Shown here: piece after piece, positions 1 to 8,460 of the stretch
How the letters are laid out: every line of letters starts with the position of its first letter
How positions within the stretch are numbered: the first letter of the stretch is position 1
DNA from: Myxococcales bacterium
GTDB lineage: Bacteria; Myxococcota; UBA727; JABDBI01
Direction of reading: 5' to 3'
NCBI GenBank assembly: GCA_023248595.1
Contig: JAHFEG010000012.1
Coordinates: forward strand, 1 to 61,726
Length of the DNA stretch: 61,726 nt
The notes under the pieces: model-generated
Databases searched by the model: none
What the model was told of the DNA's origin: nothing
Seen by the model: only the letters and a program-made list of their open reading frames with translations
Program-made: the position numbers and the translations under genes

Positions 1-126
1 TTAGATGCTGGTCTCATCGAATATATTATCATGAACGAACCAGCGAATATTGCCGGTGGAAAAATGATGGACATCATCGACAAAGAGTTGCAACGCTTTA
101 CTGATTTTCCCATCGATAGGACTTAA
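1..126 (+). CDS. C-terminal end of a helix-turn-helix protein (partial, paralogue of 45036-45842)
   Basis: The frame is open from base 1 to a TAA at 124-126 and gives 41 residues. They match the last 41 residues of the gene at 45036-45842 almost exactly, with a few silent changes plus G for A and a final T for A. The DNA matches 45717-45842 with only about six differences. The rest of the gene lies outside the window, so its N-terminal domain cannot be seen. The near identity shows a recent duplication or a repeat family. Whether this copy is full length is unknown. Confidence 0.75.
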   Translation, partial: LDAGLIEYIIMNEPANIAGGKMMDIIDKELQRFTDFPIDRT

Positions 127-219
127 AGAAAAGCTATTTAAGGATAAGGCGTTGGTTTTTAGCGCTGTGCGTGAACGAGAGCGGTGGGGATGCATGTAGT
201 GTGATCACTAAAGGCAATC

Positions 220-1626
220 CTACCAACGTTTCCGTTGATGGGAAGGAGGAATATCGAGGCTCTCTCGATATTTAGCAATGGTTCGTCTTGCGATAAATAT
301 ATTTTGTCTTGCTAGTTCTAGTACCAGTTGTGCATCACTGTATGGGTGTTGAACGTTTTCTGCCGCAATCATTTTTTTGACAATTTCTTTTACGGCTTCT
401 CCGGAAATACTTTCGCCTTCGGTTGTGGTAATCGCGGCGCTAAAAAAATATTTTAAGTCGAAAAGTCCTTTTGGTGTCAACACGAATTTTCCGCTGGTGA
501 CTCGACTGACGGTTGATTCGTGCATGCCGATTTCTTCTGCAACTTTTTGCAGTGTCAAAGGCCTTAACGGCAAATCCTCTGAAAACCATTTTTTTTGAAA
601 TTGGATAATTGTTTGTGTGACGCGCAAAATAGTGTTTTGTCTTTGATAAATCGCTTTGGTTAGCCACAACGCAGCCCGAATTTTTTCTTGAATAAATAAA
701 AAAGAGGCATCTTTTTTATGCTTTTTGATTTGTTCTAAATAGAAATGATTTAATTTTAATTTAGGTAGACCGTTATCGTTCAAAGCGACGGAAAATTCAT
801 CGCCGTTTTTGGTCACAAAAATATCTGGCGATACAAATTGGGTATCACTTAGGTATGACGATGAAAAAGACCGAGCTGGATTTGGTTCTAGATGCTCAAT
901 TAGTCGCAGAGCTGTACTTAAATCTGCCTCTTGTATGTGTAGGCGCTGTAAAATCACACGGTGATGGTGTCTTTCTAGATCGGCCAAGTGACGGTCGACT
1001 ATTTGATACGGAATCGTCTTTTGAGAAAATCCTAATACTTCAAGTTGAGCCAACAAACATTCACGAACATCGCCAGCAAGACAGCCAACGGGATCGTAAT
1101 GCATGATGCGCTTTCGTACGTTTTCCACCCAATCCGTAGGCACCTCTAATTGCTGCGCTAAACGTTGGATAATCAAATAAGTCATTTGAGCAGGCTGGTC
1201 TGTTTCGACAATGCTTTGAAGAGGCTTGTCGGTAGAATGAATATCGAGATAACCTTGGTCGTCTAGTTCCCCTAGCAGACAATCGGCGATTTCTCGCTCA
1301 ATAATATTCATATCGCTCATTTGAATTTGCCAGAGCAAATGCTCTTTTAAGGACTCTTCTTTTCGTAATGTCTGATCGATATCAGGGAAATCATTGGCAT
1401 CTGACCGCAAAACATTTTTTTGTGAAAAAACTTCGATATTTTCAGTCCACTCGATATTTTCCAGATAGGTATCTTCTTCGAGTGTTGGATTTTCTAAAAG
1501 TTCGGTTTGTAGTGTTTGTGCCAATTCTTGCCGATTCATGGCTAAAAGGCGCAGGCTGAGCTGGAGCTGGGGCGTCATGACGAGACTTTGAGACAGCTTA
1601 AGGGTTTGCTTGATTTCTAAGTTCAT
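220..1626 (-). CDS. rpoN: RNA polymerase sigma-54 factor RpoN
   Basis: This is the alternative sigma factor that directs RNA polymerase to -24/-12 promoters and needs AAA+ activators. The N-terminus (LKLSQSLVMTPQLQLSLRLL, about 10-29) is the Gln/Leu-rich activator-interacting region I. A helix-turn-helix follows near 355-385 (EEIGMHESTVSRVTSGK). The C-terminus carries the RpoN box ARRTIAKYRE at about 446-455, which contacts the -24 element. At 468 residues it is full length. It lies 92 bases downstream of, and on the same strand as, the hydroxyacyl-CoA dehydrogenase gene. The usual downstream partners (hpf, ptsN) are absent: the gene is followed by a duplicated helix-turn-helix gene fragment instead. 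Confidence 0.97.
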   Translation of the reverse strand: MNLEIKQTLKLSQSLVMTPQLQLSLRLLAMNRQELAQTLQTELLENPTLEEDTYLENIEWTENIEVFSQKNVLRSDANDFPDIDQTLRKEESLKEHLLWQIQMSDMNIIEREIADCLLGELDDQGYLDIHSTDKPLQSIVETDQPAQMTYLIIQRLAQQLEVPTDWVENVRKRIMHYDPVGCLAGDVRECLLAQLEVLGFSQKTIPYQIVDRHLADLERHHHRVILQRLHIQEADLSTALRLIEHLEPNPARSFSSSYLSDTQFVSPDIFVTKNGDEFSVALNDNGLPKLKLNHFYLEQIKKHKKDASFLFIQEKIRAALWLTKAIYQRQNTILRVTQTIIQFQKKWFSEDLPLRPLTLQKVAEEIGMHESTVSRVTSGKFVLTPKGLFDLKYFFSAAITTTEGESISGEAVKEIVKKMIAAENVQHPYSDAQLVLELARQNIFIARRTIAKYRESLDIPPSHQRKRW

Positions 1627-1718
1627 GTAAAAGCTCGTATTTGAAAATACATTGGCTTCGATAATATCAAGTTTAAGATGTTTTTATCAGGGCATAATTC
1701 AAAAACTCTTAAAAAAGT

Positions 1719-2588
1719 CTATTCTTCAAAATTTTCCTGATTCCAAGCATAAAAACCTTGGCCTGATTTTTTACCTAAAAATCCTTGCGACACTTTCCTT
1801 TTTAGAATTTCTGGAGGACGAAATGCTTCGTTTTGAAGTTTTGTGAATAAGTATTCTGAGATTGCCAATCTGACATCGAGTCCAACGATGTCTGTTAATT
1901 GCAAAGGACCAACGGGGTGTCCGTAACCTAAGACCATTGCTTGATCGATGTCTGAAGCGTTGGCTACGCCTTGTTCCAGCATGCGCATGGCTTCATTGCC
2001 GAGACAAATGCCAAGCCTGGAAGTTGCAAAACCTGGAGAATCGTTGACGAGGATATGGGTTTTTTGCAGCTGAGCTGCGTAAGCAATGGCCATTTCGACA
2101 CTTGTGTGACTTGTTTGTTCGGTGCGCACAATTTCCAGCAATTTCATAATAGGAGGCGGATTAAAAAAATGTAGGCCGACGACAGATTCAGGTCGCTTGG
2201 TGCAAACTGCGATTTCACTAACCGATAAGCTCGATGTGTTGGTTGCTAGCAAGGCATGCGTCGGCAATAAAGCATCGGCTGCTTCAAAGATTAGTTTTTT
2301 CAAAGCCATTTTTTCTGGGACAGCTTCAATCAATAAATCGACATCGCTTATCTGATCAAAATTGGTTTTGTAGTCAATTAAGTCCAAAGTCTTTTGTAAA
2401 AGTTCCGCAGCAAATTTTCCCTTAGCGATTGAGATGTTTAAGTTTTTATGGATTGTGTCTTTGGCATGTTGCAATGCTTGTTCATGTTCATCGATCAAAA
2501 GAGTTGCAATACCACGCATCGCATTCAATTGAGCGATACCGTGCCCCATGACACCGGCTCCTATAACGCAGACTTTTTGAATGGGCAT
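1719..2588 (-). CDS. hbd: 3-hydroxybutyryl/3-hydroxyacyl-CoA dehydrogenase
   Basis: It is an NAD-dependent soluble dehydrogenase acting on 3-hydroxyacyl-CoA in fatty-acid or butyrate/PHB metabolism. The N-terminal Rossmann motif is VIGAGVMGHG (8-17). The catalytic region has NTSSLSVSEIA and HFFNPPPIMKLLEIV, and the C-terminal helical domain has DSPGFATSRL and GYGHPVGPLQLTDIVGLD. At 289 residues it matches the short stand-alone Hbd/PaaH form and lacks the FadB hydratase domain. The start codon abuts the thiolase stop (TAAATG), so the two are translationally coupled and likely catalyse consecutive steps. Confidence 0.92.
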   Translation of the reverse strand: MPIQKVCVIGAGVMGHGIAQLNAMRGIATLLIDEHEQALQHAKDTIHKNLNISIAKGKFAAELLQKTLDLIDYKTNFDQISDVDLLIEAVPEKMALKKLIFEAADALLPTHALLATNTSSLSVSEIAVCTKRPESVVGLHFFNPPPIMKLLEIVRTEQTSHTSVEMAIAYAAQLQKTHILVNDSPGFATSRLGICLGNEAMRMLEQGVANASDIDQAMVLGYGHPVGPLQLTDIVGLDVRLAISEYLFTKLQNEAFRPPEILKRKVSQGFLGKKSGQGFYAWNQENFEE

Positions 2589-3800
2589 TTATTCATTCTC
2601 CACGATGACGCTTAATCCTTGTCCAAGTCCAACGCATAATGTGACTAATCCAAAAGTTTCTTGTTTATCTTTTAAAATGTTCAAAAGCGTGACCATTAAT
2701 CGTGCACCTGAGCAACCCAAAGGATGACCCAATGCGATAGCGCCGCCACGTTGGTTGACACGTTCTGGATTGAGCTGAAGTTCTTTGATGACGGCCAGGG
2801 ATTGTGCCGCAAAAGCTTCGTTTAATTCAATAGCATTCAGATCGGTTATGGAAATTCCTGCACGCTGAAGTGCAATTTTTGTGGCAGGCACTGGGCCAAT
2901 CCCCATGATGCGTGGGTCAACGCCTGCGGCTCCGACCGAGCGGAAGCAGGCCAAGATGTTAAGTCCATGGGCATTGGCGAATTCTCTGGAAGTCATCACT
3001 AAAGCCGCGGCGCCATCATTGAGCGTAGAGCTATTACCGGCAGTCACAGAACCATTTTGACGAAAAGCTGGTGTTAATTGTTGAAGCTGCAAAAGAGTTG
3101 TATCGGTACGGGGCCCTTCATCCGCAGCAACGATCAGCTCAGGTCCCTTCTTTTGAGGGATGCAAACTTTAGTAATTTCTTGATCAAAGAGGCGGTTTTG
3201 CCAGGCGATTGTGGCTTTTTGGTGGCTTCGTAAGGCAAATTCATCTTGTTCTTGGCGGGTAATTCCGAATTGTTCAGCAATGTTTTCAGCAGTTTCTCCC
3301 ATGGATTCGAGTGGAAAAAGCGCAGCCATTTTAGGGTTTGGAAAGCGCCAACCCAAAGCACTGTCAAAAATGTTGGGAGCACCCGATGGGTAGGGAATTT
3401 CTGGTTTGGCCATAACCCAAGGGGCTCTTGACATACTTTCAACGCCACCTACGAGTACAACATGCGCATCTTTCGCGCGAATTGCCCTGGCTGCTTGCAC
3501 CAAAGCTTCGAGACCAGAGGCGCAAAGCCGGTTGACTGTCACTGCTGGTATTTTTTGGGGTAAGCTTGCTAATAATAAAGCCATGCGAGCCACATTGCGA
3601 TTATCTTCACCAGCTTGATTGGCGCATCCGGCAATGGCTTCATCAACAGATTCTTCAGCAATGCCCGACCTTGTGAGTGCATCTCGAAAGGCCAACGCTA
3701 ACAAATCATCAGGGCGACAAGTGCTAAGTCCTCCTCGAAATTTACCAATTGGGGTGCGGCAAGCGCTTATCAGGACGGCGTCATTTGGTGATTTTTGCAT
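2589..3800 (-). CDS. Acetyl-CoA acyltransferase (thiolase)
   Basis: This thiolase makes or cleaves 3-ketoacyl-CoA. It carries the active-site segment NRLCASGLEALV (acylated Cys), the HPLGCSGARL segment and the C-terminal CVGLGQG with the proton-exchange Cys. The reading frame extends upstream to a TTG at 3821. I prefer the ATG at 3798-3800 because AAGAGG sits about 8 bases before it and the protein then starts MQKSPNDAVLISACRTPIGKF-like, as in the family. It forms an operon with the adjoining dehydrogenase. AtoB (acetoacetyl-CoA) versus FadA (long chain) cannot be settled from sequence alone. Confidence 0.93.
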   Translation of the reverse strand: MQKSPNDAVLISACRTPIGKFRGGLSTCRPDDLLALAFRDALTRSGIAEESVDEAIAGCANQAGEDNRNVARMALLLASLPQKIPAVTVNRLCASGLEALVQAARAIRAKDAHVVLVGGVESMSRAPWVMAKPEIPYPSGAPNIFDSALGWRFPNPKMAALFPLESMGETAENIAEQFGITRQEQDEFALRSHQKATIAWQNRLFDQEITKVCIPQKKGPELIVAADEGPRTDTTLLQLQQLTPAFRQNGSVTAGNSSTLNDGAAALVMTSREFANAHGLNILACFRSVGAAGVDPRIMGIGPVPATKIALQRAGISITDLNAIELNEAFAAQSLAVIKELQLNPERVNQRGGAIALGHPLGCSGARLMVTLLNILKDKQETFGLVTLCVGLGQGLSVIVENE

Positions 3801-3911
3801 GTAAAGCCTCTTGATTGTCAAGGCTGCCCTATAGCATTGGACAATCCTTGCGCCAATCCAAACTCCGTTTCGATATCAATTATTATTGAAATATCACTTA
3901 AAGAGGACTTT

Positions 3912-4373
3912 ATGTCACTTCCAGGCGTCAATGCTGTTAGAGATCATGTTGTAGTTAGTATTCCAGTTGAGCAGCAAAGCACTCATACGGTTGCTTTAGA
4001 TCGGCAATCAGCTGAACTTGGCGATAGACATGAATTTGCACTATCTGCGCCACCTGCCAAAATTAATAAGCAAAATGCGTTTTCTGACAAAGAAAAAACA
4101 TCGCCTATTGAAGATGGTATGGCTATCGGATTTATGACGGCCAGCTGTTTGACGATTATTGGTATTCCCGTGATAGCTATTACCCTTGCAGAAGCTGAGA
4201 AGAAAATTTCCACTAAGGCCGCGAGAAGGATCAATGAATTACTGATTCCTTTCACTTTCCCGGGTCTATTGATTGGATTGGTTGGAGGAATGATTGGAGC
4301 GGGTGTGGGCGGAGTTGTGGTGCTGTGTCAAAAGATCGCTCATCGTATCAAAAAGAAGCATCAGCATGTATGA
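3912..4373 (+). CDS. Small inner-membrane protein of unknown function
   Basis: I do not recognise a family. The chosen ATG at 3912 has AGAGGAC just upstream; the open frame continues further upstream to 3795 but without a ribosome-binding site. The 153-residue product has a polar N-terminal half of about 80 residues, then two hydrophobic segments (around GFMTASCLTIIGIPVIAITL and FPGLLIGLVGGMIGAGVGGV) separated by a basic stretch, and a Lys/His-rich tail. The second segment is a Gly-zipper. It stands alone between divergent thiolase and rpsP. Confidence 0.55.
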   Translation: MSLPGVNAVRDHVVVSIPVEQQSTHTVALDRQSAELGDRHEFALSAPPAKINKQNAFSDKEKTSPIEDGMAIGFMTASCLTIIGIPVIAITLAEAEKKISTKAARRINELLIPFTFPGLLIGLVGGMIGAGVGGVVVLCQKIAHRIKKKHQHV

Positions 4374-4461
4374 AAATGCTATTTGAAGTGCCATTGACAA
4401 GCGCTCTATTTTCGTGTTTTATGCTGCTTCTTAAAAGAATTTAATGAAGGTTTTTAAAAAT

Positions 4462-4716
4462 ATGGTTGTTATTCGACTGACTCGTCGCGGAGCTAAAAAT
4501 CGCCCTTTTTATGGCGTTGTTGTTGCCGATCAACGCATGCCACGTGATGGCCGCTTTATTGAGCAAGTAGGAACATTTGATCCTCGTGCTGACAAAGCCC
4601 CAATTAATTTGCAGCTTGATCGCATTGAGCACTGGGTTAAAACAGGCGCAAAACCAAGCGAAACCGTGACTGGCTTAATCAAAAAATTTCGAGCCTTGCA
4701 GCCCGTATCTGCTTAA
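4462..4716 (+). CDS. rpsP: 30S ribosomal protein bS16
   Basis: This is a small-subunit ribosomal protein. The product starting [20 protein letters not shown] is the classic bS16 N-terminus, with [10 protein letters not shown] and [15 protein letters not shown] following. An in-frame ATG at 4444 would add MKVFKN. The 4462 start fits the family and has AAGG upstream, though with a long spacer. It is the first gene of the rpsP-khpA-rimM-trmD operon. rplS, the usual last member, does not follow trmD here. Confidence 0.96.
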   Translation: MVVIRLTRRGAKNRPFYGVVVADQRMPRDGRFIEQVGTFDPRADKAPINLQLDRIEHWVKTGAKPSETVTGLIKKFRALQPVSA

Positions 4717-4750
4717 AAAAGAGCTTGCAGAGCTTTGAGGATTGGCTAGC

Positions 4751-5056
4751 GTGAAAGAGCTTATACACTTTTTGGCATCTTCTTTGGTGGATGACCCGAC
4801 CTCTGTGAAGGTCGAAGAAAGAGGCGCGCCAGAAGATCTCGTGTTGTCCTTAAGTGTTAGGCGTGAGGATCTAGGCAAAGTAATTGGTAAAAAAGGACGA
4901 ACAGCCAAAGCGATGCGCACTTTACTGGCTGCGGCGGGCCAACGTCAGAAAAAGCGAATTGCGCTTGAAATCATTGAACCACCAGTGCCTACTAATGATG
5001 CTCCCCAAAAAGAAACTGGTGCCACTGTTCAAGATTCATCCAAAGATGAAGCTTAA
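4751..5056 (+). CDS. khpA: KH-domain RNA-binding protein KhpA
   Basis: This is a small single-KH RNA-binding protein, known in other bacteria to pair with KhpB/Jag and to bind many transcripts. The KH GxxG loop is visible as VIGKKGRTAKAMRTLL. I prefer the GTG at 4751 (MKELIHFLASSLVDDP) because GAGG at 4737-4740 is spaced for it. The TTG at 4742 is too close to that site. It has a polar tail of about 30 residues after the domain, longer than many KhpA proteins. It lies between rpsP and rimM, its standard place. Confidence 0.92.
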   Translation: MKELIHFLASSLVDDPTSVKVEERGAPEDLVLSLSVRREDLGKVIGKKGRTAKAMRTLLAAAGQRQKKRIALEIIEPPVPTNDAPQKETGATVQDSSKDEA

Positions 5057-5059
5057 AGA

Positions 5060-5638
5060 ATGAAAAAATTGCTGACCGCCATTCAAATTGCCCAAAGTAA
5101 AGGGCTGAAAATCCTAACCGCACAAGAAAAAAGCAAGGATCAATGGGTTCCACTGGGACGCGTGTTGGGGCCTCACGGAATTCGCGGTGCGCTGCGGGCG
5201 CATTTAGATAATCCCGAAAGCAATTGTATTGATCCGGGCGCCAAGCTTGGGCTCTTGTTGGCGACAGGTGAATTAGCGATGGTAACAGTTGCTTCTAGAA
5301 AACCTGGCAATCGCATTTCTTTGGAAGGCATTGTTGATCGAGATGAAGCAGAGGCATTTAAAGGTGCTCAGCTTTTTGTTAAGCGTGCAGATATGCCAAA
5401 AACTTTAGACAATGAAGTCTACCTGATCGATCTATTAGATGCAGTTGCTTTTGACACGGCCGGCAACGTACTTGGTCAAGTTGTTGGTTTCACGGATAAC
5501 CGCGCTCAGCATTTAGTTGAAATTGAAACAAAAGACGGTACAAAAGTGCTATTGCCTTTTGTGGCTCCTATTTTGCAGGAAATAGATGAGTCCAAACGCC
5601 GTGTTGTTTTTGATCCTCCATCTGGTTTTTTTGACTAA
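5060..5638 (+). CDS. rimM: Ribosome maturation factor RimM
   Basis: RimM assists late assembly of the 30S head and binds uS19. The N-terminal barrel begins at about residue 28 with PLGRVLGPHGIRGALRA, the family signature. The PRC-barrel half follows (VYLIDLLDAVAFDTAGNVLG, then VLLPFVAPILQEID). The first 27 residues are an extra basic N-terminal stretch compared with typical RimM. It is separated from khpA by 3 bases, so the two are co-transcribed. Length (192) is otherwise normal. Confidence 0.95.
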   Translation: MKKLLTAIQIAQSKGLKILTAQEKSKDQWVPLGRVLGPHGIRGALRAHLDNPESNCIDPGAKLGLLLATGELAMVTVASRKPGNRISLEGIVDRDEAEAFKGAQLFVKRADMPKTLDNEVYLIDLLDAVAFDTAGNVLGQVVGFTDNRAQHLVEIETKDGTKVLLPFVAPILQEIDESKRRVVFDPPSGFFD

Positions 5639-5654
5639 AATAGTCTCTCATCTT

Positions 5655-6476
5655 ATGGCAAAATTAACGGCGACATTTTTATCTCTTTTTCCGGAAAGCA
5701 TCCGTTCTGTGGTGCAGAGCTCTATTTTGGGTCGGGCTGTTAAAGCAGGAATCTTGCAGATACATGAAACGCAAATTAGGGATTATGCTTTAGATAAACG
5801 AAAAACAGTTGACGATTCGCCTTGTGGCGGTGGTCCGGGCCAGTTGATGAAAGTAGACGTCGTGGTTCGAGCTTTACGGGCAGTCATTTTTGACGACACT
5901 GTAGGACCTGAACAAGATAAAAATGGCATTCGTATTATTTTAGTTGATCCTGCTGGTAAACTTTTCACGCAGAATGATGCAAAGCGATTAACAAATTATC
6001 AACATCTTGTTTTTGTGTGCGGACGTTATGAAGGAATCGATTCTCGAATACATCATTATGTTGATGAGATCTTATCGATTGGTGATTATGTCCTGACAGG
6101 AGGAGAATTGCCGGCGTTGGTGATGCTCGATGCTGTTATGCGGTTAGTTCCAGAGGTCCTGGGCAATGAGTTGTCAGGAATCAGTGAAAGCCACGAAAAT
6201 GGTATGCTCGAAGGCAATCAATACACTAAACCTATTGATTTCGAAGGGCATTTGGTTCCAGAAGTAAGCCTCAGCGGAAATCATCGTCATATTGATCAAG
6301 CCCGTTTGGGTGAGAGATTGTTAAGAACCAAATTGGTTCGTCCTGATTTGTTTGTTAAACTGCATTTAAATTCCCGTGATGTAAAACTGCTTGAAGAGGC
6401 TGAGCGACAAAGACCTTTTTCTTGGGAAAAAGAAAAAGCTGTTATGAACAAGGAAGCCATTCCAAGTAAAGTGTAA
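5655..6476 (+). CDS. trmD: tRNA (guanine-37-N1)-methyltransferase TrmD
   Basis: TrmD methylates G37 of tRNAs to prevent frameshifting, using AdoMet in a trefoil-knot SPOUT fold. Family motifs visible are ATFLSLFPESI, DDSPCGGGPGQLMKVD, CGRYEGIDSRI and SIGDYVLTGGELPALV. An upstream ATG at 5586 lies inside rimM and would add an unrelated hydrophobic leader, so the ATG at 5655 is preferred although no good ribosome-binding site is seen. The last 35 bases overlap the convergent exported-protein gene. rplS does not follow. Confidence 0.95.
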   Translation: MAKLTATFLSLFPESIRSVVQSSILGRAVKAGILQIHETQIRDYALDKRKTVDDSPCGGGPGQLMKVDVVVRALRAVIFDDTVGPEQDKNGIRIILVDPAGKLFTQNDAKRLTNYQHLVFVCGRYEGIDSRIHHYVDEILSIGDYVLTGGELPALVMLDAVMRLVPEVLGNELSGISESHENGMLEGNQYTKPIDFEGHLVPEVSLSGNHRHIDQARLGERLLRTKLVRPDLFVKLHLNSRDVKLLEEAERQRPFSWEKEKAVMNKEAIPSKV

Positions 6477-7050
6477 TACCACTTTGCGGGATGCCATTGA
6501 GAGCGATATCAAGAGAATCAATTGCTGACATGACCGGATTTTTGACGGAGTCCGTTTGTACGTTTATCAAACTTTTAATGTTTAGCGCGGAGTTTGTTCC
6601 GCATTCAGATTGTATCGGTGTTCTGGTATTAAGTTTATGACGAACCAGATAGTTTTCTCCTTTGATTGGTCCTATAAAATTTTTGGAATACGTCGCCGAA
6701 GTGCCTTTTGAAAAAGCATATTGCACTGTTAGTGTGCTTTTGGTGTTGCAAGGCAAATCATTAAATCCGCGATAATCAGCGCCGATGATTTCTAATTGAA
6801 GACCAAAGGGAATTTCGATCGGAATCTGAATGTCACAATTTTTTTGGGTGAATGGACGATGAGTGGTTCCACCAGCCAGGACGATATAATCACTGAAAAT
6901 AATACTTAAAGCTGAGCCGTCAGGGCTCAAAATTGCCAGCGACTTATTTTTTGGACAGCCAGAGCCCCCATAGACAGGCACTTTGAATGCGGCATTTTCT
7001 GCTTGGGCTAATAGTGTAAAAAACGTGAAAAAAATATAAATGAAACGCAT
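6442..7050 (-). CDS. Exported DUF4360-like protein
   Basis: The first 18 residues (MRFIYIFFTFFTLLAQAE) are a Sec signal peptide. The mature part has the pattern I associate with DUF4360: GGSGCP near the start, then a segment on electronic-like beta strands (ALSIIFSDYIVLAGG), KNCDIQIPIEIPFG and a central DYRGFNDLPCNTKSTLTVQYAFSK-like region. The family's function is unknown. The gene overlaps the 3' end of trmD by 35 bases, and its start lies only about 22 bases from the divergent gene on the other strand, so promoter elements must sit inside coding sequence. Confidence 0.75.
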   Translation of the reverse strand: MRFIYIFFTFFTLLAQAENAAFKVPVYGGSGCPKNKSLAILSPDGSALSIIFSDYIVLAGGTTHRPFTQKNCDIQIPIEIPFGLQLEIIGADYRGFNDLPCNTKSTLTVQYAFSKGTSATYSKNFIGPIKGENYLVRHKLNTRTPIQSECGTNSALNIKSLINVQTDSVKNPVMSAIDSLDIALNGIPQSGITLYLEWLPCS

Positions 7051-7072
7051 GACGAATAATTATCGCAATAAA

Positions 7073-7726
7073 ATGAAAATGCTACTCTTCATTTTTTGCG
7101 TCATTTTTTTAAATCCAGAAGCAATCTTTTCCTCAAATATCCAAAACTGCTTTTCAGAAGATATCTTTAGCCATTGTTGCCAGGTTTCTTGGTCAGATGA
7201 AGCTCCGTTAAAACCATGTGGCTGTAAAGGAAAAACCCATGAGCAGTGCCACGATAATAGTTTGAGTTCAAATTGCCAATGGCGCGCAAATAGCAGTATT
7301 GAGAATGATTGTGCCTCTCTGGTGAATGCTTCTAAGTGTTTTTTGAATTCAGATTGTAATTGGATGGAGGATTTTTCAGGAAATTTTTTTTGTTTTCCAT
7401 TGCTTTGCGAAGATAAGCTTTGCAGTAGTTTGTTGAATTCGGATAATAATTCCAACGATTGTGACTTGAGGCCAGATTGTTTGTGGCTGAATCGTAGTAG
7501 TGAGTGCAGTTCAAATCTTAATTGTTCCTGTGCCAATCCAGATGAATTACAAACTTATTGTCCGTGTTTGAAAACTCTTTCTCTGTGCGCACTGCAGGAA
7601 GGTTGTTTCTGGAATGGCCAGGATGGATGTAGCAATCAAGAATCTGTGCACTCAAACGCAAGTGTTCCTGCGCTATCAAGCACCATTATCTTTCTTAGTT
7701 TTTTAGTCATGCTTGGATTTTATTGA
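7073..7726 (+). CDS. Exported Cys-rich repeat protein with C-terminal anchor
   Basis: No family is recognised. The protein has an N-terminal signal (MLLFIFCVIFLNPEAIF), about 30 cysteines and a C-terminal hydrophobic segment (SSTIIFLSFLVMLGFY) like a membrane or sorting anchor. A loose repeat C-x5-C-x-W-x(6-10)-C occurs at least three times (CFLNSDCNW, CDLRPDCLW, CALQEGCFW), with a variant SSNCQW. This recalls disulphide-rich PSI-like surface domains of eukaryotes. The start is uncertain: ATGs at 7040, 7073 and 7079 are in frame and none has a clear ribosome-binding site. Confidence 0.6.
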   Translation: MKMLLFIFCVIFLNPEAIFSSNIQNCFSEDIFSHCCQVSWSDEAPLKPCGCKGKTHEQCHDNSLSSNCQWRANSSIENDCASLVNASKCFLNSDCNWMEDFSGNFFCFPLLCEDKLCSSLLNSDNNSNDCDLRPDCLWLNRSSECSSNLNCSCANPDELQTYCPCLKTLSLCALQEGCFWNGQDGCSNQESVHSNASVPALSSTIIFLSFLVMLGFY

Positions 7727-7740
7727 AATAGTGACAAAGC

Positions 7741-8184
7741 CTAAGGACGATGCTGACAAAGTGCATGGCCTTTGACCCATTCGCTTGTGCCGTGTGCATA
7801 ATATTCTTTTTTCCAAATAGGCGCGCGTTTTTTTAGCTCTTCAATGAGATAACGTGAGGCAAGAAAAGATTCATCTCGGTGCATCGAAGAAACGCCGATC
7901 GCAACGCTGATATCGCCCACAAAAAGACGACCGATGCGATGTAATACAATAATTTGTAGGTCAATACCCCATTGTGTTTGTACTTCCGTGCAAAGTGTCT
8001 CAAAACATTTTCGAGTGAGCGGGACAAAGGCATCGTATTCAATTGAAATGACTTGCTTGCCTAAGTTGTACTCTCTGACAATTCCAAAAAAAGTGCTCAG
8101 TGCTCCGTGAAGAGGATTCTTAAAATGAATCATAAAATCACTTGTGTTAATTTTTTCCTTGGTAATTTCGCAATGAAATGACAT
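7741..8184 (-). CDS. moaE: Molybdopterin synthase catalytic subunit MoaE
   Basis: MoaE converts precursor Z to molybdopterin using the thiocarboxylate of MoaD. Family motifs are HGALSTFFGIVRE (N-terminal third), IEYDAFVPLTRK, VLHRIGRLFVGDISVAIGVSS and the C-terminal IWKKEYYAHGTSEWVKG with the catalytic Lys pair. Length of 147 is normal. It is the last gene of a moaCB-moeA-moaD-moaE operon, 6 bases after moaD. It ends 14 bases from the convergent Cys-rich gene. Confidence 0.96.
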   Translation of the reverse strand: MSFHCEITKEKINTSDFMIHFKNPLHGALSTFFGIVREYNLGKQVISIEYDAFVPLTRKCFETLCTEVQTQWGIDLQIIVLHRIGRLFVGDISVAIGVSSMHRDESFLASRYLIEELKKRAPIWKKEYYAHGTSEWVKGHALCQHRP

Positions 8185-8190
8185 GGATGA

Positions 8191-8460
8191 CTATCCTCCG
8201 CATACTGGAGGAAGAATGGATAATTCACCTAAGACCGAGACAGGGTTTTCTTCATGCAGTATGCCATTTTCATCTGCAAAAGCAGAAATGGAAACGAGCT
8301 CTTGCTGATGGAATGTCGGATCAATCTCTAAAAGACGACGGATAAAGGCTTGTCGCAATTGTGTCAGAGAGATGTTTTGAGGCAAATCTAACTCAATATT
8401 TTGTCCGTTACCATACTGACGAAAGGCTCCAAAAAGTTTTATTTTCGTTCGCATCATCAT
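8191..8460 (-). CDS. moaD: Molybdopterin synthase sulphur carrier MoaD
   Basis: This ubiquitin-fold sulphur carrier donates sulphur to precursor Z after C-terminal thiocarboxylation. The product is 89 residues with IKLFGAFRQYG at the N-terminus and the diagnostic C-terminus LPPVCGG ending in Gly-Gly. The gene begins directly before moeA's stop on the same strand and is followed by moaE. An adenylating MoeB partner is not present in the window. Confidence 0.95.
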   Translation of the reverse strand: MMMRTKIKLFGAFRQYGNGQNIELDLPQNISLTQLRQAFIRRLLEIDPTFHQQELVSISAFADENGILHEENPVSVLGELSILPPVCGG

